From Bradyrhizobium sp. RD5-C2 (GTDB lineage: Bacteria; Pseudomonadota; Alphaproteobacteria; Rhizobiales; Xanthobacteraceae), in contig NZ_BOVL01000026.1 of NCBI RefSeq assembly GCF_019972155.1, positions 136,634-200,633 of the forward strand: a stretch of 64,000 nt of DNA. The letters run 5' to 3'. The notes under the pieces are model-generated. The model was not told the origin of the DNA. It searched no databases and saw nothing but the letters and a program-made list of their open reading frames with translations. The translations under genes and the position numbers were made by a program. How positions within the stretch are numbered: position 1 is the stretch's first letter; each line of letters begins with the position of its first letter. This document shows positions 34,707 through 43,788 of the stretch, piece by piece.

Positions 34707-35629
34707 GCGTGACCTTCCCCGACATCACGCCCGACCTGAAAGCCGCAATGCCGGAGCTGCGCGGGCGGCTGCTGGCGAACCAGTCGCTTGCGGAGCTGAC
34801 CTGGTTTCGCGTCGGCGGTCCTGCGCAGGTGCTGTTCACGCCCGCGGACGAAGACGATCTCGCCTATTTCCTGAAGCGGCTGCCGCAGGAATTGCCGGTC
34901 TATGTCGTCGGCGTCGGCTCAAATCTCATCGTGCGCGACGGCGGCATGCCGGGTGTCGTGATCCGGCTGGCGCCGCGTGCCTTTGGCGAGACCAGCGCGG
35001 CCGGCGATGTCGTCACCGCAGGCGCCGCGGCACTCGACAAGCGCGTGGCCGAGACGGCGGCTGCTGCAAACATCGGTGGCATGGAATTCTTCTTCGGCAT
35101 TCCCGGCACGGTCGGCGGCGCACTGCGCATGAACGCCGGCGCCAATGGCGGCGAGACCAAGGACGTGCTGATGGAGGCCACCGGCATCGGCCGTGACGGC
35201 ACCAAGCACACGTTCGGCAATGCCGGCATGAAGTTCGTCTATCGCAACTCTGGCGTCGATCCGTCCATCGTGTTCACCTCAGCGCGCTTTCGCGGCAGGA
35301 TAACCGATGCGGACGCGATCCGCGCACGCATGAATGAAGTGCAGATCCATCGTGAGACCGCGCAGCCGATCCGCGAGAAGACCGGCGGCTCGACCTTCAA
35401 GAATCCGCCTGATAGCAGCGCCTGGAAATTGATCGACGCCGCCGGCTGCCGCGGCCTCAAGGTCGGCGGCGCGCAGGTGTCGGAGATGCACTGCAACTTT
35501 CTGATCAACACCGGCAACGCCACCGGGCATGACATCGAGACGCTCGGCGAGACGGTGCGCGAACGGGTCAAGCAGACCAGCGGAATTGAGCTGCACTGGG
35601 AAATCAAGCGGATCGGGAATTCATTGTAG
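34703..35629 (+). CDS. murB: UDP-N-acetylenolpyruvoylglucosamine reductase
   Basis: A 308-residue FAD enzyme that reduces the enolpyruvyl group to the lactyl ether of MurNAc. FAD-binding elements are TWFRVGGPAQVLFTP, VVGVGSNLIVRDGG and GIPGTVGGALRMNAGANGGE, cited by parts. The catalytic serine is in GGSTFKNP, typical of type II MurB. I place the start at the GTG at 34703, overlapping the murC stop (GTGA), which fits the compact operon; an in-frame ATG at 34664 lies inside murC. A palindromic repeat follows before ddl. Confidence 0.94.
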   Translation: MSVTFPDITPDLKAAMPELRGRLLANQSLAELTWFRVGGPAQVLFTPADEDDLAYFLKRLPQELPVYVVGVGSNLIVRDGGMPGVVIRLAPRAFGETSAAGDVVTAGAAALDKRVAETAAAANIGGMEFFFGIPGTVGGALRMNAGANGGETKDVLMEATGIGRDGTKHTFGNAGMKFVYRNSGVDPSIVFTSARFRGRITDADAIRARMNEVQIHRETAQPIREKTGGSTFKNPPDSSAWKLIDAAGCRGLKVGGAQVSEMHCNFLINTGNATGHDIETLGETVRERVKQTSGIELHWEIKRIGNSL

Positions 35630-35752
35630 TCGTCATTCCGGGATGCGCCGAAAGGCGCAGGCCTCAGATGCGCAAGTTGCGCATCGGGGAATCCATAACC
35701 ACGATCGGGAGTATGGATTCCGGGCTCTCGCTTCGCGGGCCCCGGAATGACA
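35630..35752. repeat. CGTCATTCCGGG repeat between murB and ddl
   Basis: Outer arms CGTCATTCCGGG and CCCGGAATGAC, with nested CAGATGCGCAAGTTGCGCATC and GGGCTCTCGCTTCGCGGGCC segments cited by their GATGCGCAA/TTGCGCATC core. Same family as 9901 and 62990, and the third repeat inside the dcw cluster. Confidence 0.85.
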
Positions 35753-35778
35753 GAAGTAGCGAGCGACAGGTAAAGAAC

Positions 35779-36765
35779 ATGCAGGTGACCATTCTGTTCG
35801 GCGGCACCAACAAGGAGCGGCTGGTCTCGGTGGCGAGCGCGCAGGCGCTGCACCGCGCACTGCCCGACGCTGACCTCTGGTTCTGGGACGTCGACGACAC
35901 CGTGCATGCGGTGACGTCCGAACAGTTGCTCGGCCACACACGGCCCTTCGAGATCGACTTCAAGCCCGATGGTCGCGGCATCGCGCTCGACCAGGCGCTC
36001 GATAAAGCAGGCGCCGAGCAGCGCGTGCTGGTGCTTGGCTTGCACGGCGGTCGCGCCGAGAACGGCGAATTGCAGGCGATGTGCGAGATGCGCGGCGTCG
36101 CCTTCACCGGCTCCGGCTCGGCGTCGTCGCATCTGGCGTTCGACAAGCCTTCGGCGAAACGCTTCGCCGCGATCGCGGGCCTCAACGCACCGCAGGGTAT
36201 CACCGTCGACCGGATCGATGATGCCTTCGCGAAACATGGCAGACTGATCGCAAAACCCGCCAAGGACGGATCGAGCTACGGGCTGATCTTCGTCAACGCC
36301 AAGCAGGACCTCGTCGCGGTCCGCAATGCCGCGAAGCATGAAGACTATCTGATCGAGCCGTTCGTGTCGGGCGTCGAAGCGACCTGCGGCGTGCTCGAGC
36401 AATCCAACGGAACGGTGTTCGCGCTGCCGCCGATCGAGATCGTGCCGGCGGAGGGGGGGTTCGACTACACAGCCAAATACCTCCTGAAGTCGACCCAGGA
36501 GATCTGCCCCGGCCGTTTCGCGCCCGAGGTCAGTGCCGCGATCATGGACCATGCGTTGCGGGCGCACCGCTCATTGTCCTGCACCGGCTATTCGCGCAGC
36601 GATTTCATCGTGTCGGCCAATGGCCCGGTCTACCTTGAGACCAACACGCTGCCCGGCCTCACCGCGGCATCGCTGTACCCTAAGGCCTTGAAAGCACAGG
36701 GCATCGCCTTTGCCGACTTCCTGGCCGACCAGATCGAGCTCGGTCGCCGCCGCGCCAGGAGTTAA
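35779..36765 (+). CDS. ddl: D-alanine:D-alanine ligase
   Basis: A 328-residue ATP-grasp ligase making the D-Ala-D-Ala substrate of MurF. The N-terminus LFGGTNKERLVSVAS aligns with the GGTSAEREVSL region of DdlB and keeps the glutamate before arginine that positions the first D-alanine. The Gly loop KDGSSYGL, the arginine in TGYSRSDF, and the magnesium loop LETNTLPGLTAASLYP are present. Several positions differ from the textbook enzymes (see findings). The start at 35779 lies after the repeat; the ribosome site is weak (AGG). ftsQ is 334 bp downstream. Confidence 0.88.
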   Translation: MQVTILFGGTNKERLVSVASAQALHRALPDADLWFWDVDDTVHAVTSEQLLGHTRPFEIDFKPDGRGIALDQALDKAGAEQRVLVLGLHGGRAENGELQAMCEMRGVAFTGSGSASSHLAFDKPSAKRFAAIAGLNAPQGITVDRIDDAFAKHGRLIAKPAKDGSSYGLIFVNAKQDLVAVRNAAKHEDYLIEPFVSGVEATCGVLEQSNGTVFALPPIEIVPAEGGFDYTAKYLLKSTQEICPGRFAPEVSAAIMDHALRAHRSLSCTGYSRSDFIVSANGPVYLETNTLPGLTAASLYPKALKAQGIAFADFLADQIELGRRRARS

Positions 36766-37099
36766 GGCCGACTGGGCGGGGAACCCGCCAGACTCGGCCG
36801 GATGGAACCCGGGCGCTGTTGCTAAAATGCTAACGGGTTCGCGGCAAAGTATTCAGAGCGTTGATCAAAATACACTCCAGGCTGAACTCCTTTACCATTT
36901 GTTTACCAGGAAGCCCGAAGGTTAACGCTGGCGGCGCATGTAGCGCTTGGCTGCCGGGGCGTGAGCTGTCGCGGATTACCGCTTCGAGGATCGCAACCAG
37001 GGAACAGGGGGCCTCTCTAATCCCACCGGTCTAGCCGAGACGACACTTGTGCCGAGATCCCGCAGGGTTTGCGGGCGCAACATGTGACGAGCTCGTGCA
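36766..37099. other. 334-bp region upstream of ftsQ
   Basis: No gene is convincing here. It contains GCTAAAATGCTAAC near 36820, a TTAC-N7-TTAC motif at 36892-36906 (see separate entry), and GGTTAACG at 36920. This is probably the promoter region for ftsQ-ftsA-ftsZ. Confidence 0.5.
36892..36906 (+). promoter_or_regulatory. Candidate degenerate CtrA box upstream of ftsQ
   Basis: TTAC CATTTGT TTAC: two four-base half-sites exactly seven bases apart, one base off TTAA-N7-TTAA in each half. CtrA controls ftsQ/ftsA in Caulobacter, so position and spacing are suggestive; two mismatches make it weak. Confidence 0.3.
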
Positions 37100-38107
37100 A
37101 TGGATGGTGCAGGACGCCTCACCCGATCGCTGCGATCGCTGGGGCCTCAAGCTGACCTGAAAGCAGCCGCTATTGGAGCGGCAATGCTGCTGCGCGAGTA
37201 TGTCGGCGCCCATCTCGCGCGTCGCCGCCGGCGTCCCGCCAGGCGGCCGCAGGTGATCGATCGCGAGCCGCCGAACCGCTACATCATGCTGGTCGAACGC
37301 TATCTGCCGCGCCGCATCGGCCTGGTCGCGACGCTCGCGATCCTGTTCGGCAGCCTGGGCTTCGGCATCGTCAGGGGCGGCCATCTCGAGGAGTTCACCA
37401 CCGCGCTCAGCGACACCCGCAACGCGCTGGCCAATTCCGCGGGCTTCCGCATCACCACCGTCGGCATCAACGGCCGCAAGCAGCTGAGCCAGGACGAGGT
37501 GCTTGCGATCGGCGGCGTCAACGGCCGCTCCTCGCTGCTGTTCCTCGACGCCGATACCGTGCGCGCCAAGCTGAAGGCCAATCCCTGGATTGCCGACGCC
37601 ACGATCCTCAAGCTCTATCCGGGCCGGCTGCAGATCGACATCGTCGAGCGCACCGCCTTCGCGCTGTGGCAGCAGAACGGCCGCCTGTCGGTGATCGCCT
37701 CCGACGGCGCGGTGCTCGAGCCCTACGTCTCGCGCCGCTTTCTCAATCTGCCGCTGGTGGTGGGCAAGGGCGCGGACACCCGCGCCCAGGACTTCCTGGC
37801 GCTGCTCGACCGTTATCCGCAGGTGCGTTCGGTGACCAAGGCCGCGATCTTCGTCGGCGAGCGGCGCTGGAACCTGCGCCTCAAGGACGGCCTCGACGTC
37901 CGCCTGCCGGAGAACGACGTCGGCAACGCGCTGGCCGCGCTCTCCAGGCTCGACAAGGACGAGAAGCTGTTCTCGCGCGACATCGTCGCCGTCGACATGC
38001 GGCTGCCCGACCGGCTGATCGTGCAATTGTCCGACGAAGCCGGCAAGGCGCGCGACGAACTGTTCAAGGACAAGAAGTCCAAGAAGAAGCCGGGTGACTC
38101 CGCATGA
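37100..38107 (+). CDS. ftsQ: Cell division protein FtsQ
   Basis: A 335-residue bitopic divisome protein. A basic cytoplasmic tail (about 70 residues, LARRRRRPARRP) precedes one membrane helix at about 74-93, then a POTRA domain at about 115-185 (ITTVGINGRKQLSQDEVLAI, NPWIADATILKLYP, IVERTAFALWQ) and a beta domain. FtsQ recruits FtsL/FtsB. Start options are 37100 (MDGAGRL) or 37184 (MLLREYV, with GGAG upstream). ftsA overlaps the stop by four bases. Confidence 0.94.
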   Translation: MDGAGRLTRSLRSLGPQADLKAAAIGAAMLLREYVGAHLARRRRRPARRPQVIDREPPNRYIMLVERYLPRRIGLVATLAILFGSLGFGIVRGGHLEEFTTALSDTRNALANSAGFRITTVGINGRKQLSQDEVLAIGGVNGRSSLLFLDADTVRAKLKANPWIADATILKLYPGRLQIDIVERTAFALWQQNGRLSVIASDGAVLEPYVSRRFLNLPLVVGKGADTRAQDFLALLDRYPQVRSVTKAAIFVGERRWNLRLKDGLDVRLPENDVGNALAALSRLDKDEKLFSRDIVAVDMRLPDRLIVQLSDEAGKARDELFKDKKSKKKPGDSA

Positions 38108-39420
38108 CCGGCCTCGATCGCAATCTGACCCCGAAGACCCGCCCGATGCAGAAGCGCACCGCGATGGTGGCTTCGCTCGACGTCGGCTCCAGCAAGATCG
38201 CCTGCATGATCGCGCGGCTCAGGCCGTCGCCGCCGAACGAGGCGCTGCGCGGCCGCACCCATGCGGTCGAACTGATCGGCTACAGCCAGATCCAGTCGCG
38301 CGGCGTCAAGGCCGGCTCCGTCGTCGATCTCGCCGAATGCGAGAAGGCGGTGCGCCATGCCGTGGCGCTGGCCGAGCGCATGGCCAAGGTCCGTGTCGAA
38401 TCCGTCCTGCTGTCGGTCTCCGGCGGCAGGCTGCATGGCCAACTGGTCGAAGCCGCGGCCGATATCCACGGCGGCTCGGTGACCGCGGACGATATCAGCC
38501 GCGTCACCTCGGCCGGCATGCGCCACGCCGCCGGCGTCGGTCGCACCGTGTTGCACGCGCTGCCGGTCGGCTACGCGCTCGATGGCGTCAAGGGCATCCG
38601 CGATCCCAAAGGCATGGTGGCGCGCCAGTTCGGCGTCGACATGAACGTGGTGACGTCGGATGCGACGGTCGCCAAGAACCTGATGCTGGTGGTCGAGCGC
38701 TGCCATCTCAACGTCGAAGCCATGGCGTCGAGCCCGTACGTTGCGGGCCTGTCGGTGCTGACCGATGACGAGGCCGATCTCGGCGCTGCCGTCGTCGAGA
38801 TGGGCGCGGGCTCGACGACGATCGCGACGTACTCCGGCGGGCGCCTCGTGCACGCATCCGGATTTGCGCTCGGCGGGCAACACATCACGATGGATCTTGC
38901 GCGCGGCATCGGCGCGTGCATTGCGGATGCCGAGCGAATCAAGACTTTATACGGCACGGTACTGACCGGCGGTTCGGACTCGCGCGAGTTGATGTCCGTT
39001 CCCACTGCAGGCGACGATCGGGAGACTCCGCAAATCGTGTCCCGCGCCACGATCGCCAACATTGTCCGGCATCGGGCCGAGGAGATTTTCGAAATGATCC
39101 GTGACCGGCTCGCGGATTCTCCCTTTGCGGCAGAGCCGAGGGCGCGCGTCGTGCTGAGCGGCGGCGCGTCGCAGCTCACCGGCACCGTCGAGCTTGCCAC
39201 CCGTATCCTGAACCGTCAGGTCCGCATCGGCCGCCCGCTCGGCTTCGGCCGGCTGCCGAACGAGGCGAAGGGCGCCTCGTTCTCGGTGCCGACGGGCCTC
39301 TTGGTCTATCCGCAATACGCACATCTTGAACATGTCGAACCGCGGCGCACGCGGCAGCTCAGGACAGGGACAGACGGTTACTTCGGAAAGGTCGGACGAT
39401 GGCTTCGCGAGGGCTTCTGA
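38104..39420 (+). CDS. ftsA: Cell division protein FtsA
   Basis: A 438-residue actin-like ATPase that tethers FtsZ to the membrane. It has VASLDVGSSKIACMIARL (phosphate 1), LGAAVVEMGAGSTTIATYSGG (phosphate 2), ASGFALGGQHITMDLA, VVLSGGASQL (adenosine) and the C-terminal amphipathic GKVGRWLREGF that binds the membrane. The ATGA overlap with ftsQ favours the start at 38104, though MQKRTAM at 38146 is possible. ftsZ follows after 89 bp. Confidence 0.96.
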   Translation: MTGLDRNLTPKTRPMQKRTAMVASLDVGSSKIACMIARLRPSPPNEALRGRTHAVELIGYSQIQSRGVKAGSVVDLAECEKAVRHAVALAERMAKVRVESVLLSVSGGRLHGQLVEAAADIHGGSVTADDISRVTSAGMRHAAGVGRTVLHALPVGYALDGVKGIRDPKGMVARQFGVDMNVVTSDATVAKNLMLVVERCHLNVEAMASSPYVAGLSVLTDDEADLGAAVVEMGAGSTTIATYSGGRLVHASGFALGGQHITMDLARGIGACIADAERIKTLYGTVLTGGSDSRELMSVPTAGDDRETPQIVSRATIANIVRHRAEEIFEMIRDRLADSPFAAEPRARVVLSGGASQLTGTVELATRILNRQVRIGRPLGFGRLPNEAKGASFSVPTGLLVYPQYAHLEHVEPRRTRQLRTGTDGYFGKVGRWLREGF

Positions 39421-39509
39421 TGACCACACCCCGGCTCATTGCATTTTCACCAGATCCTGCGGCCAGCGGCCGGGACGAACCAACGCGCGCATAATCGAGA
39501 GAGGCAACC

Positions 39510-41294
39510 ATGGCACTCAATCTGACACCCCCTGACATCAGCGAGCTGAAACCGCGGATCACCGTCTTCGGCGTTGGCGGCGCGGGTGGTAATGCCGTCA
39601 ACAACATGATCACCGCCGGGTTGCAGGGCGTCGACTTCGTCGTCGCCAACACCGACGCGCAGGCGCTGACCATGTCGAAGGCGCAGCGCATCATTCAGAT
39701 GGGCACCCAGGTCACCCAGGGCCTCGGCGCCGGATCGCAGCCCGATGTCGGTGCTGCGGCCGCGCAGGAAGTCATGGACGAGCTGCGCGATCACCTGACC
39801 GGCGCCAACATGGTGTTCGTCACGGCCGGCATGGGCGGCGGCACCGGCACCGGTGCTGCGCCCGTGATCGCCAAGGCCGCCCGCGAGATGGGAATCCTCA
39901 CCGTCGGCGTGGTGACGAAGCCGTTCCACTTCGAGGGCCAGCGCCGGATGCGCACCGCCGAGCACGGTATTTCCGAGCTCCACAAGGTGGTCGACACGCT
40001 GCTGATCATCCCGAACCAGAACCTGTTCCGGGTAGCCAACGAGAAGACCACCTTCGCCGACGCGTTCGCGATGGCCGACCAGGTGCTGTACTCGGGCGTC
40101 GCCTGCATCACCGACCTGATGGTCAAGGAAGGCCTGATCAACCTCGACTTCGCCGACGTCCGCGCCGTGATGCGGGAAATGGGCAAGGCGATGATGGGTA
40201 CTGGCGAGGCCACCGGCGAGAAGCGCGCGCTGACCGCTGCCGAAGCTGCGATCGCCAACCCGCTGATCGACGATAGCTCGATGAAGGGCGCCCGCGGCCT
40301 GTTGATCTCGATCACCGGCGGCAAGGACCTCACGCTGTTCGAGGTCGACGAAGCCGCAACCCGCATCCGCGAGGAAGTCGATGCCGACGCCAACATCATC
40401 GTCGGCGCCACGTTCGACGAGTCGCTCGACGGCGTGATTCGCGTCTCGGTGGTCGCAACCGGTATCGAGCAGGCCGCGATCGCCTCCCGTGCCCAGGCCC
40501 CCGCGCAGCAGACGGGCGGCTCGCCCGAGAGCCGGCTGGCCGATCTGACCGCGCGCCTGCGTGCCGACAACCAGCGCATGGCCGAGCGCGCCCAGAAGCT
40601 GGAACCGCCGACCGGCGTGACGGTTGCTCCGATTGCAGCTCCCGCCGCAGCCCAGCAGCGTCCGGCTGTCGAGCGCGCCGCGCTCGCGGCAATCGCCGCC
40701 GCGGTTGCCCCGGACAGCGCACCGGCTCAGGCGCCGATGCAGCCGGGGTCCTACGGTGACGTCACCGTGCGGCCGATCGCCCAGAAGCCGACGTTGTTCC
40801 CGGACCACGAGGCGGCCCGCGCCGAACAGCACGAGCCGATGCCGCCCGAGACCTTCATCCCGCAGGCGGCAGAGCGGTCGCCGGTCCGTGCCCCGCGGAT
40901 GCCGAAGTTCGAGGATCTGCCGATGCCGGCGCAGGCGGAGATCCGCCAGGCCAGCGGTGACGGCGAGGCGGAGCACCCGCAGAAGACCCGGCTGTCGCTG
41001 TTGCAGCGGCTGGCCAATGTCGGCCTCGGCCGCCGCGACGAAGAGACCGAACCGCCGATCGCGGCCCGTGCCTCGGGTCCGGCGATGCCGACGATGCCGC
41101 CGCTGCCCGATCGCAAGCCGGCTCGCAGCGTCGCCCAGCAGATCTCGGCGAACGAATCGCCGGTATCGGAATATGCGAAGCGCCCGGCACCGCAGGGATT
41201 GGACGCCCATGGCCGTCAGGCGCCTGTTGCCCCGGCGCCACAGGGTGACGACCATCTTGATATCCCGGCCTTCCTGCGCCGGCAGGCAAACTGA
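39510..41294 (+). CDS. ftsZ: Cell division GTPase FtsZ with very long linker
   Basis: A 594-residue tubulin-like GTPase that forms the Z ring. The nucleotide loop is GGGTGTG at 109-115, with an N-terminal GVGGAGGNAVNNM motif and the T7 loop INLDFADVRAVM. The globular domain ends near residue 318. A Pro/Ala/Gln-rich linker of about 250 residues runs to the conserved tail peptide LDIPAFLRRQ (585-592), which binds FtsA and other partners. The length is much above the 380-400 of enterobacteria. AGAGGCAACC precedes the ATG. An intrinsic terminator follows. Confidence 0.97.
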   Translation: MALNLTPPDISELKPRITVFGVGGAGGNAVNNMITAGLQGVDFVVANTDAQALTMSKAQRIIQMGTQVTQGLGAGSQPDVGAAAAQEVMDELRDHLTGANMVFVTAGMGGGTGTGAAPVIAKAAREMGILTVGVVTKPFHFEGQRRMRTAEHGISELHKVVDTLLIIPNQNLFRVANEKTTFADAFAMADQVLYSGVACITDLMVKEGLINLDFADVRAVMREMGKAMMGTGEATGEKRALTAAEAAIANPLIDDSSMKGARGLLISITGGKDLTLFEVDEAATRIREEVDADANIIVGATFDESLDGVIRVSVVATGIEQAAIASRAQAPAQQTGGSPESRLADLTARLRADNQRMAERAQKLEPPTGVTVAPIAAPAAAQQRPAVERAALAAIAAAVAPDSAPAQAPMQPGSYGDVTVRPIAQKPTLFPDHEAARAEQHEPMPPETFIPQAAERSPVRAPRMPKFEDLPMPAQAEIRQASGDGEAEHPQKTRLSLLQRLANVGLGRRDEETEPPIAARASGPAMPTMPPLPDRKPARSVAQQISANESPVSEYAKRPAPQGLDAHGRQAPVAPAPQGDDHLDIPAFLRRQAN

Positions 41295-41645
41295 AGTTTG
41301 TTACAACCTTGACCACGAAGAAGGCCTCGGCGGGGAACCGCCGGGGCCTTCTCCTTTTGGCGGGCAGGCGGTTGCATCGGGTAAACAAGCAACTGATTTT
41401 AAATGATTAATTATTATTTTGGTGGTCAGATAGTCACTCGCCGAGGGCCGTTTTCGCTGCCGCAATTGGGTTAACCTTGGGCGCGAATGCGGCGGAGATG
41501 GGGTAACAATCGGTAAAGAAGCGTGAGTTGGCGCGGTTTGGGGCTGTGACTATGGTCTGCCGGGACTTGGGGAGCTCATGCGAGTCGGCCTTGGGGAAGT
41601 TTGGCCACTTGATGTTGAGCGAAGTCGGGTAGTGGGCATTATCGA
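41295..41645. other. 351-bp region between ftsZ and lpxC
   Basis: Contains the ftsZ terminator (41321-41358), then an AT-rich patch TTTTAAATGATTAATTATT near 41397-41415, unusual in this GC-rich window, and GGGTTAACC near 41467. It probably holds the lpxC promoter. No gene is seen. Confidence 0.55.
41321..41358 (+). terminator. Intrinsic terminator after ftsZ
   Basis: Arms AAGGCCTCGGCGG and CCGCCGGGGCCTT (one G-T pair) with a GGAA tetraloop, followed by CTCCTTTT. It lies 27 bases after the ftsZ stop and marks the end of the dcw transcription unit. Confidence 0.85.
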
Positions 41646-42608
41646 ATGAAGTTCAGCCGTCAGACAACGCTTCGGTCGCAAGCCACCGTGACTGGCGTAG
41701 GCGTTCATTCCGGTCTTCCTGTCAGTCTCACGCTGGGACCTGCACCCGTCGATGCGGGTTTTATTTTTGTCCGCACCGGTCTCGACGGTGCCGACCGCGA
41801 AGTTACCGCCACCGCCGACGCTGTGATCGCGACCGAGTTCGCGACGGTGCTGGGTGACCGCGAAGGACCGCTGGTCTCGACCGCTGAGCATGTTCTCGCC
41901 GCGCTGCGCGGCATGGGCGTCGACAACGCCACGATCGAAGTCGACGCTGCAGAAGTTCCGATCATGGACGGTAGCGCTGCGGCGTTTGTCGCGGCCATCG
42001 ATCAGGCTGGTATCGTGACCCAGCCCGCCGTCCGCCGCTTCATCCAGGTGCTGAAGCCGGTGCAGGTCAAGATCGGCGATGCGATGGGCGAGCTGCGTCC
42101 GTTCGCCAGCGGGTTCCGCGCCGAAGTCGAAATCAATTTCGCCAACAAGGCGATCGGTCACCAGACCTACGCCTTCGATCTGTCGCCGGAAGGCTTCCGC
42201 CGCGAAGTCGCGCGGGCCCGCACCTTCGGTTGCATGAACGACGTGGCGCGGCTGTGGGGCGCCGGCTTCGCGCTCGGCGCCTCCTTCGACAACACCGTGG
42301 TGTTCGACGAGGCCCGCCTGCTCAACGCCGAGGGCCTGCGCTACGCCAACGAGTGTGCCCGCCACAAGGTGCTCGACGTGATCGGCGACCTCGCACTGGC
42401 CGGCCTGCCGCTGCTCGGCAGCTACCGTTCGGTTCGCGGCGGTCACAAGCTCAACAACGCGGTGCTCAAAGCGCTGCTCGCCGACCGCAGCGCCTGGCGC
42501 ATGGTCGAATCGGAAACCGCCCGGCGGCCGGTCCGCGGCCATGTCGAGGCCGGTGCAAGCGCGGTGGGCGGCCTCGTCGCCCCGGCCTACGGTCCGGACG
42601 TGTCCTGA
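41646..42608 (+). CDS. lpxC: UDP-3-O-acyl-N-acetylglucosamine deacetylase
   Basis: A 320-residue zinc deacetylase, the committed step of lipid A synthesis in the cytoplasm. Zinc ligands are H82 (STAEHVLAALRG), H240 and D244 (HKVLDVIGDL), the catalytic base E81 and H267 (GGHKLNN). All match LpxC by sequence and spacing. Its placement immediately after ftsZ couples outer-membrane synthesis with division. The 258 bp to bamD lack a gene. Confidence 0.97.
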   Translation: MKFSRQTTLRSQATVTGVGVHSGLPVSLTLGPAPVDAGFIFVRTGLDGADREVTATADAVIATEFATVLGDREGPLVSTAEHVLAALRGMGVDNATIEVDAAEVPIMDGSAAAFVAAIDQAGIVTQPAVRRFIQVLKPVQVKIGDAMGELRPFASGFRAEVEINFANKAIGHQTYAFDLSPEGFRREVARARTFGCMNDVARLWGAGFALGASFDNTVVFDEARLLNAEGLRYANECARHKVLDVIGDLALAGLPLLGSYRSVRGGHKLNNAVLKALLADRSAWRMVESETARRPVRGHVEAGASAVGGLVAPAYGPDVS

Positions 42609-42866
42609 GCGCCCAAGTCCTGATCGCCTCGCCGGTCGGCCCGATTTCCGTAATAACCACAGCAGGCTGTGAGCATCGCCGGGTCGCCTTATTCCCGGCG
42701 GATTGGCTCCCTATTCGGTTGGTCGACGGTCATTTTTCGGTTAAACAGGCCTGCGGTTGCCTTGATACGGCGCCAACGGCGCGAGTGATGTTGCATCCAT
42801 GATCGCGGTTCATGGGTGGAGTGGGGTCGCCGTTAACCGCATCAAAGGCGTCAGGTTTTACAATCC

Positions 42867-43775
42867 ATGTCGGCAATGCGTATGGCGCTCGAACCACGCT
42901 CTTCTTCTGACGTCTCCGGCCTGACCAGGGCCGTGCGCACGCTGCGTTTCGCGGCGGGCCTGATCATACTTGCATTGCCACTCTCAGGCTGCGGCACCGG
43001 CGCGCTGTGGGACAAGTTCATGGCCAAGGACGACACGTTCGTCGATGAGCCCGCGGACAAGCTCTACAATGAGGGCTTGTACATGATGAACGAGAAGAAG
43101 GACCTGAAGGCCGCTTCGAAGAAGTTCGAGGAAGTCGACCGTCAGCATCCCTATTCGGACTGGGCGCGCAAGTCGCTCCTGATGTCGGCCTATTCGTACT
43201 ATCAGGCGGGCGATTACGACAGCTGCATCGGCTCCGCCACCCGCTACGTGACGCTGCATCCCGGCAGCCCGGACGCGTCCTACGCGCAGTACCTGATTGC
43301 GGCATCACATTTCGACCAGATCCCGGACATCTCGCGCGACCAGAGCCGCACCGAGAAGGCGATCGCGGCCCTCGAAGAGGTGGTGCGCAAATATCCGACC
43401 TCCGAATACGCCACCCAGGCCAAGAACAAGATCCAGGCTGCGCGCGACCAGCTCGCCGGCAAGGAGATGGCGGTCGGGCGTTATTACATCGAGAAGCGCG
43501 ACTTCACCGCTGCGATCAACCGCTTCAAGACCGTCGTCACCCAGTACCAGACCACCCGCCACGTCGAAGAGGCGCTCTACCGGCTCACCGAGGCCTATAT
43601 GGCGATCGGCATCGCCGGCGAGGCGCAGACCGCCGCCGCGGTGCTTGGCCACAATTTTCCGGACAGCCGCTGGTACAAGGACGCGTATAATCTAGTAAAG
43701 TCCGGCGGTCTCGAGCCGAGCGAGAATCAGGGATCCTGGATCAGCAGGACCTTCAAGAAGATAGGTCTCGGCTAG
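42867..43775 (+). CDS. bamD: Outer-membrane assembly lipoprotein BamD
   Basis: A 302-residue lipoprotein of the BAM complex that inserts beta-barrel proteins. A signal peptide ends in the lipobox LSGC (cysteine near residue 42), and the rest is TPR-like: DKLYNEGLYMMNEKKDLKAASKKFEEV, cited in part, SYYQAGDY, and ETR-type repeats up to 275. The family is formerly ComL. Cotranscribed with recN, which starts 13 bases later. Confidence 0.95.
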   Translation: MSAMRMALEPRSSSDVSGLTRAVRTLRFAAGLIILALPLSGCGTGALWDKFMAKDDTFVDEPADKLYNEGLYMMNEKKDLKAASKKFEEVDRQHPYSDWARKSLLMSAYSYYQAGDYDSCIGSATRYVTLHPGSPDASYAQYLIAASHFDQIPDISRDQSRTEKAIAALEEVVRKYPTSEYATQAKNKIQAARDQLAGKEMAVGRYYIEKRDFTAAINRFKTVVTQYQTTRHVEEALYRLTEAYMAIGIAGEAQTAAAVLGHNFPDSRWYKDAYNLVKSGGLEPSENQGSWISRTFKKIGLG

Positions 43776-43788
43776 GAATTGTCCTCGC

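Noticed and set aside
36710..36925. 71-codon frame overlapping the end of ddl
   Set aside because: It starts inside ddl in another frame, has no ribosome site, and no recognised pattern.
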